Positions 57,520-64,000 of a DNA stretch of 64,000 bases are shown here, piece after piece (the first letter of the stretch is position 1; each line of letters begins with the position of its first letter). The notes beneath the pieces are model-generated. The model was given only the letters and a program-made list of their open reading frames with translations, was not told the DNA's origin and did not search any database. This stretch comes from Coffea arabica. Its lineage: Eukaryota; Streptophyta; Magnoliopsida; Gentianales; Rubiaceae. The stretch is from positions 19,942,026 to 20,006,025 of the forward strand of contig NC_092315.1 in the NCBI RefSeq assembly GCF_036785885.1, read 5' to 3'. Position numbers and translations under genes: made by a program.

Positions 57520-57834
57520 ATCACTTTACTTTTTGGTGTCTGTATAATATCCTTGTAATCCTTTCAAACATGCATTTGAGAATAAAGACTCTTATTGACT
57601 AGTCAGCAAATAGATGATGGATGCAATTTGATTATGGCCCTAAATTACAGAACTTTTGAGCTTGGAGGGCTGAAATAAGAATCCTTGCTACTTTGAACAG
57701 GCAACGTAGCATTAGCTTGCAACTATGACTTTTGGCTAGACCGAGTTTATCAAAGGAATGCCAATTAGCCAAAGATTATTACCACCGAAGCATCTAAAAC
57801 GCATCTTCTATTTTTGTGGACCACTCCTCCCCCC

Positions 57835-57865
<31 letters not shown>

Positions 57866-58498
57866 TACCTTCCACTCCTTCTTATACCCTTTCCAAACTC
57901 AAGTGTTAAATTCAAAATTCAAACCCTAAAACTAGCAGTGGAAAGTGGAGAACCATCCTCTAGTCGAAACTTCAAACTTCAATTCCTTTTTTTTTTAAGT
58001 AACCAATGAAAAATAGAATGATCCAAGCCCCACTTTAGCGATTATTGGTACCTTCATTTTTACAGAGACCACACAAGTTTCATTCAGTTGAAAGCGCTAG
58101 ATTTGGATTTAGAAAAGTCATCCATACACGAACGTCATGAAAGCTGTCCGAGTTTTTCACTAAATGGACCACTTAATTTATCCATTTATGAGGTATATCA
58201 TCCTTGGAAATTAGACCAAAATTTGTGCTAGTGAATTGAATCCAATCGTCTTTTTAAGTGAAATGTCCAAGTTTTATCAACTGAGGAATTACAGTAGATA
58301 AAACGTCTAAAACAAACAAGCAGTGGAAAGTGGACAACCATCCTAGTCGAAACTCCAAACTTCAAATCTTTTTTTTTTTAAGTAACCAATGAAAAATAGA
58401 ATGATCCCAGCCCTACTTTAGCGATTATTGGTACCTTCATTTTTGCAGAGACCGCACAAGTTTCATTCAGTAGAAAGCGCTAGATTTGGATTTAGAAA
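57520..58498. repeat. internal diverged copies (B and C) of block A
   Basis: 57531-58315 resembles 55195-55885 (shared TGACTAGTCAGC, GCAATTTGATTATGGCCC, GACCGAGTTTATCA, CCAATTAGCCAAAGA). 58320-58498 repeats part of it again (AAAGTGGACAACCATCC against AAAGTGGAGAACCATCC at 57939). Divergence among these is far higher than between the 3358-bp units, so this duplication is older. A CT microsatellite is at 57843-57865. Confidence 0.8.
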
Positions 58499-61192
58499 AG
58501 CACCACAGTCAAAATACTAGTATTCACTTAAATACTTATCACTTAACTTTTTGGTGTCTGTTTAATATCTGTATCATATCTTGTACTCCTTTCAAGAATA
58601 AAGACTTTTATTGACTAGTCAGCAAATAGATGATCGATGCAATTTGATTATGGCCCCAAATTACAGAATTTTTGAGCTTGGAGGACTTAATTAGGAGTTC
58701 TTGCTGCTTTGGACGCCAATGTAGCGTTAGCTTGCAACAATGACTTTTGGTAGCATTAGCTTGCAACGACGACTTTTGGCCAGACCGAGTTTATCATAGG
58801 AATGCCAATTAGCCAAAGACTACCACCAAAATATCGCCGTCCCCCACCTCTCTCTCTCTCCCTCACCTCCCACCCTGCTCCATATCCTTTCCAATCTCAA
58901 CTGTGAGATCCAAGATTCAAGTAACTAATGATAAATAGAATAATCCCAGCCCCACTTCAGCAATTATTGGTACCTTCATTTTAACAAAGACCGCACAAGT
59001 TTCGTTCAGTTGAAAGCGCTAGATTCGGATTTAGAAAAGTCAGCCATCCGCGAATGCCATGAAAGTTGTCTGAGTCTTTCACTAAATGGACCGCTTAATT
59101 TATCCATTTTGGATGTGTATCATATTTGGAAATTAGGCTGAAATCTGAGCTAGTGAATCCAATCCAGGCGTCTTTCTAGGTGAAATGTCCAAGTTTTATC
59201 AACTGCGGAATTACAACCGACAATACTTCTAAAACAATCGGTTGAAGATATTTAATAGATCTTACACCTTAATACCATCATCAATATGATCCCACATCTG
59301 CCAATTTATCATGAACACAAATGGGCTGATGGAGCCTTTTTCTTTTCCTTCTTTTTAACCCCATGCTTTTACATCTAATAGCCAAATATATATGTGTACT
59401 AAGAAATTAAGAATACAAAATCCCCAATAACTTCATAAGAGAAGTGACATTACAATTTTTGTTCAATGACGATTTGAGCTAACCTCAAAAGCTTTCACTT
59501 AACTCTCTTTCAAGCACAAGACTCCAGAATAAGAAATTAGGACAGATTCCTTCAGTCTACAAGCATCTAATATGGTGTGACAAAAGGACGCCACAGAAAA
59601 GAGTGGATGACCCCTACAAGTCTTTCAAGTCTAATTTAATTTATGATATATGGGGTCAATAAAACAGCAGCTACAAAAGAACTTTTCATACGGTTTACGT
59701 AGCCTTATCCTTTTAAGTCTTTGTCCCAATAGAATCACAAACCGTCAATTTTCTCAATCATATGTAGTCTGCTAGAGATTCAAGCTACAAGTGAGCTACT
59801 CGGGGGCAGTTCGATCAATGGTTTGACTCGAGTTTGAGTAACTCATTTTGTCAAATCGAGTTGAGCACAAGCCTTAGAGAATGAGGCTCAAATGCTCGAC
59901 GAACTTATTCAAGAAATTAGGTTTTTAAAATTTAAAAGTAATATATATGTGCGTGTGTTACACTTATAAGTATAGAAGTTGTGAAATTTTCCACTAAAAA
60001 ATTCAGTTCAAGTTCGAATGGCTCAGAAGGATCTGTGAACTCAATTGAATCGAGCTTGAACTTATATACTATTTGGTTGAGTCGAATTTGAACTTAAGAA
60101 TCTTTACTCATTTGAGTTTGAGCTTGAACTCAAATAGCACTAACAATGATTGAGTTCAATTTCGAGCCTGACACTACTCGAACTCGAATCGGTTCGAATG
60201 CACCCCTAATGATATATATAACACTTGAGCTTGCACAACTTTTCAGACAGCAACATAGATCACAACGGAGACAAAGTTACAGCTTCTTTCTCCAATTTTA
60301 CAATGCATCCAGCCTAGCAAAATGCGGTCTTCGAGGGGAGTCTGGTACAGCAACAAGAAATAAAGAAACCACAATGGATTTTTTTTGTTAGTTTCTCTGC
60401 GAATATATGAGTATCATCATGAATTGTTAAATAAAATTCTAAAATTGTATATATTTTAGATGATATAGCACATACTAACAAGTTGTAGCGCTGATTAAGG
60501 TTTGAAATGCAACGATAGTGGACTTTAAGGAAACAAATAGAGATACAACTAAAGTAAATTAATTTTCCCAAAGGATCATTTTTTTCAAGTTTGACACCCC
60601 CAATCTTGTAATTTCTTTCCTTCAATATCCGTGAAAAATGTCCAGAGGTGTTCCCAAAGCCAACAGACCGTTCAGGACAAAGAAGCATGTTGGAGCAAGT
60701 TCACAAACATTATCCAGTTAGTAAGTTTAGTGGACTATGACTTGTTTTATTAGAGAATTAATTGGCAGGGGATTCTAATCCCCGCTGAGGTAATCTGATT
60801 AGTTTTGGATTTGGTTTTGTTGGTCAATTCATCAAGCTACCAATAATGATGGTATCCTTGTAATCCTTTAAATTCCTATCACTTTACTTTTTGGTGTCTG
60901 TATAATATCCTTGTAATCCTTTCAAACATGCATTTGAGAATAAAGACTCTTATTGACTAGTCAGCAAATAGATGATGGATGCAATTTGATTATGGCCCTA
61001 AATTACAGAACTTTTGAGCTTGGAGGGCTGAAATAAGAATCCTTGCTACTTTGAACAGGCAACGTAGCATTAGCTTGCAACTATGACTTTTGGCTAGACC
61101 GAGTTTATCAAAGGAATGCCAATTAGCCAAAGATTATTACCACCGAAGCATCTAAAACGCATCTTCTATTTTTGTGGACCACTCCTCCCCCC

Positions 61193-61223
<31 letters not shown>

Positions 61224-61856
61224 TACCTTCCACTCCTTCTTATACCCTTTCCAAACTCAAGTGTTAAATTCAAAATTCAAACCCTAAAACTAGCAGTGGA
61301 AAGTGGAGAACCATCCTCTAGTCGAAACTTCAAACTTCAATTCCTTTTTTTTTTAAGTAACCAATGAAAAATAGAATGATCCAAGCCCCACTTTAGCGAT
61401 TATTGGTACCTTCATTTTTACAGAGACCACACAAGTTTCATTCAGTTGAAAGCGCTAGATTTGGATTTAGAAAAGTCATCCATACACGAACGTCATGAAA
61501 GCTGTCCGAGTTTTTCACTAAATGGACCACTTAATTTATCCATTTATGAGGTATATCATCCTTGGAAATTAGACCAAAATTTGTGCTAGTGAATTGAATC
61601 CAATCGTCTTTTTAAGTGAAATGTCCAAGTTTTATCAACTGAGGAATTACAGTAGATAAAACGTCTAAAACAAACAAGCAGTGGAAAGTGGACAACCATC
61701 CTAGTCGAAACTCCAAACTTCAAATCTTTTTTTTTTTAAGTAACCAATGAAAAATAGAATGATCCCAGCCCTACTTTAGCGATTATTGGTACCTTCATTT
61801 TTGCAGAGACCGCACAAGTTTCATTCAGTAGAAAGCGCTAGATTTGGATTTAGAAA
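58499..61856. repeat. 3358-bp tandem unit, copy 2
   Basis: Same length and content as copy 1, with identical end points (CACCACAG to TAGAAAAG). It shares with copy 3 several bases that differ from copy 1: GACGACTTTTGG (58769), GGATGTGTATCATATT (59112), ACCGTCAATTTT (59742), GATCAATGG (59813). Confidence 0.95.
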
Positions 61857-64000
61857 AGCACCACAGTCAAAATACTAGTATTCACTTAAATACTTATCAC
61901 TTAACTTTTTGGTGTCTGTTTAATATCTGTATCATATCTTGTACTCCTTTCAAGAATAAAGACTTTTATTGACTAGTCAGCAAATAGATGATCGATGCAA
62001 TTTGATTATGGCCCCAAATTACAGAATTTTTGAGCTTGGAGGACTTAATTAGGAGTTCTTGCTGCTTTGGACGCCAATGTAGCGTTAGCTTGCAACAATG
62101 ACTTTTGGTAGCATTAGCTTGCAACGACGACTTTTGGCCAGACCGAGTTTATCATAGGAATGCCAATTAGCCAAAGACTACCACCAAAATATCGCCGTCC
62201 CCCACCTCTCTCTCTCTCCCTCACCTCCCACCCTGCTCCATATCCTTTCCAATCTCAACTGTGAGATCCAAGATTCAAGTAACTAATGATAAATAGAATA
62301 ATCCCAGCCCCACTTCAGCAATTATTGGTACCTTCATTTTAACAAAGACCGCACAAGTTTCGTTCAGTTGAAAGCGCTAGATTCGGATTTAGAAAAGTCA
62401 GCCATCCGCGAATGCCATGAAAGTTGTCTGAGTCTTTCACTAAATGGACCGCTTAATTTATCCATTTTGGATGTGTATCATATTTGGAAATTAGGCTGAA
62501 ATCTGAGCTAGTGAATCCAATCCAGGCGTCTTTCTAGGTGAAATGTCCAAGTTTTATCAACTGCGGAATTACAACCGACAATACTTCTAAAACAATCGGT
62601 TGAAGATATTTAATAGATCTTACACCTTAATACCATCATCAATATGATCCCACATCTGCCAATTTATCATGAACACAAATGGGCTGATGGAGCCTTTTTC
62701 TTTTCCTTCTTTTTAACCCCATGCTTTTACATCTAATAGCCAAATATATATGTGTACTAAGAAATTAAGAATACAAAATCCCCAATAACTTCATAAGAGA
62801 AGTGACATTACAATTTTTGTTCAATGACGATTTGAGCTAACCTCAAAAGCTTTCACTTAACTCTCTTTCAAGCACAAGACTCCAGAATAAGAAATTAGGA
62901 CAGATTCCTTCAGTCTACAAGCATCTAATATGGTGTGACAAAAGGACGCCACAGAAAAGAGTGGATGACCCCTACAAGTCTTTCAAGTCTAATTTAATTT
63001 ATGATATATGGGGTCAATAAAACAGCAGCTACAAAAGAACTTTTCATACGGTTTACGTAGCCTTATCCTTTTAAGTCTTTGTCCCAATAGAATCACAAAC
63101 CGTCAATTTTCTCAATCATATGTAGTCTGCTAGAGATTCAAGCTACAAGTGAGCTACTCGGGGGCAGTTCGATCAATGGTTTGACTCGAGTTTGAGTAAC
63201 TCATTTTGTCAAATCGAGTTGAGCACAAGCCTTAGAGAATGAGGCTCAAATGCTCGACGAACTTATTCAAGAAATTAGGTTTTTAAAATTTAAAAGTAAT
63301 ATATATGTGCGTGTGTTACACTTATAAGTATAGAAGTTGTGAAATTTTCCACTAAAAAATTCAGTTCAAGTTCGAATGGCTCAGAAGGATCTGTGAACTC
63401 AATTGAATCGAGCTTGAACTTATATACTATTTGGTTGAGTCGAATTTGAACTTAAGAATCTTTACTCATTTGAGTTTGAGCTTGAACTCAAATAGCACTA
63501 ACAATGATTGAGTTCAATTTCGAGCCTGACACTACTCGAACTCGAATCGGTTCGAATGCACCCCTAATGATATATATAACACTTGAGCTTGCACAACTTT
63601 TCAGACAGCAACATAGATCACAACGGAGACAAAGTTACAGCTTCTTTCTCCAAATTTACAATGCATCCAGCCTAGCAAAATGCGGTCTTCGAGGGGAGTC
63701 TGGTACAGCAACAAGAAATAAAGAAACCACAATGGATTTTTTTTGTTAGTTTCTCTGCGAATATATGAGTATCATCATGAATTGTTAAATAAAATTCTAA
63801 AATTGTATATATTTTAGATGATATAGCACATACTAACAAGTTGTAGCGCTGATTAAGGTTTGAAATGCAACGATAGTGGACTTTAAGGAAACAAATAGAG
63901 ATACAACTAAAGTAAATTAATTTTCCCAAAGGATCATTTTTTTCAAGTTTGACACCCCCAATCTTGTAATTTCTTTCCTTCAATATCCGTGAAAAATGTC
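61857..64000. repeat. 3358-bp tandem unit, copy 3 (runs off the window)
   Basis: The first 2144 bases of the unit. It is nearly identical to copy 2; one private change is CCAAATTTACAATG (63650) against CCAATTTTACAATG in copies 1 and 2. The array therefore continues beyond the window by at least part of a unit. Confidence 0.95.

Larger units (their letters stand above)
55141..58498. repeat. 3358-bp tandem unit, copy 1
   Basis: It starts CACCACAGTCAAAATACTAG and ends GGATTTAGAAAAG, where copy 2 begins with the same start. It contains a 5' block A (55141-55880), a middle part with a foldback-type MITE, and diverged repeats of block A near its end. The only longer frames (56788-57033 plus, 56956-57330 minus) are not recognised. 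Copy 1 differs from copies 2 and 3 at scattered positions, for example AGTAAGC against AGTCAGC at 55259. Confidence 0.95.

Noticed and set aside
55141..64000. CRISPR-like or LTR-retroelement reading of the repeated blocks
   Set aside because: The repeats are 3358 bp head-to-tail units with no spacers, no primer site or polypurine tract at the borders, and no TG...CA ends.

Overview
The window looks like nuclear DNA of a flowering plant, probably a eudicot. The reasons are Sirevirus-like Ty1/copia and several Ty3/gypsy chromovirus-type LTR retrotransposons, initiator-Met-tRNA primer sites (TGGTATCAGAG), hAT and Mutator-like (MULE) non-autonomous transposons, an AT-rich intron-like background, and two plant gene remnants: a plastid/mitochondrial-type nucleoside diphosphate kinase and an expansin. 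The species cannot be named from this. I see no intact, clearly functional host gene. Most of the window is nested, decayed mobile DNA.

Layout. 1-4550: degraded Sirevirus-like copia element (+) ending in an envelope-like ORF. 4550-9745: 5' part of a Tekay/Del-like gypsy element (-) with gag, an upstream ORF, a primer site and a long LTR. 9743-11190: piece of a second Sirevirus-like copia element (-) with a promoter-like block of TCGGACGTCCGA palindromes. 11195-21339: CRM-like gypsy element (-), split inside its protease by a solo LTR (13909-17083) and again by an unclassified insertion (17276-18049); its 5' LTR carries the C-terminal pol codons. 22039-22737: frameshifted NDPK pseudogene. 22872-24303: a MITE whose right arm was hit by a 1.1-kb Pack-MULE carrying an expansin domain in a 212-codon chimeric ORF. 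26874-28690: hAT-type element containing a nested MULE. 29578-30027: MITE with a 10-bp target duplication. 30829-31084: small two-exon gene remnant. 31241-32959: an 865-bp tandem duplication.

35475-54902 is one Reina-like chromovirus (+) bounded by matching LTRs and the 5-bp duplication AGAAT. It has been split by a composite 7.5-kb insertion with mismatched LTRs (39487-47029), a hAT element (47329-49120, 8-bp duplication), a solo CRM-like LTR (49258-50098, 5-bp duplication) and a solo long LTR within its chromodomain (50521-54370, 5-bp duplication). A LINE-like fragment sits in its 3' LTR.

55141-64000 is a tandem array of a 3358-bp unit, two full copies plus a partial third that runs off the window. 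Copies are nearly identical, and the unit itself contains diverged internal repeats.

The genes do not form a pathway; they are remains of element life cycles (gag, protease, integrase, reverse transcriptase, RNase H) or captured host fragments. Nearly every premature stop in the three best preserved retroelements fits a C-to-T or G-to-A change in a Gln or Trp codon, as expected for methylated, silenced DNA. Boundaries were found by eye from terminal repeats, target duplications and reading frames; lineage names come from family knowledge, not searches.
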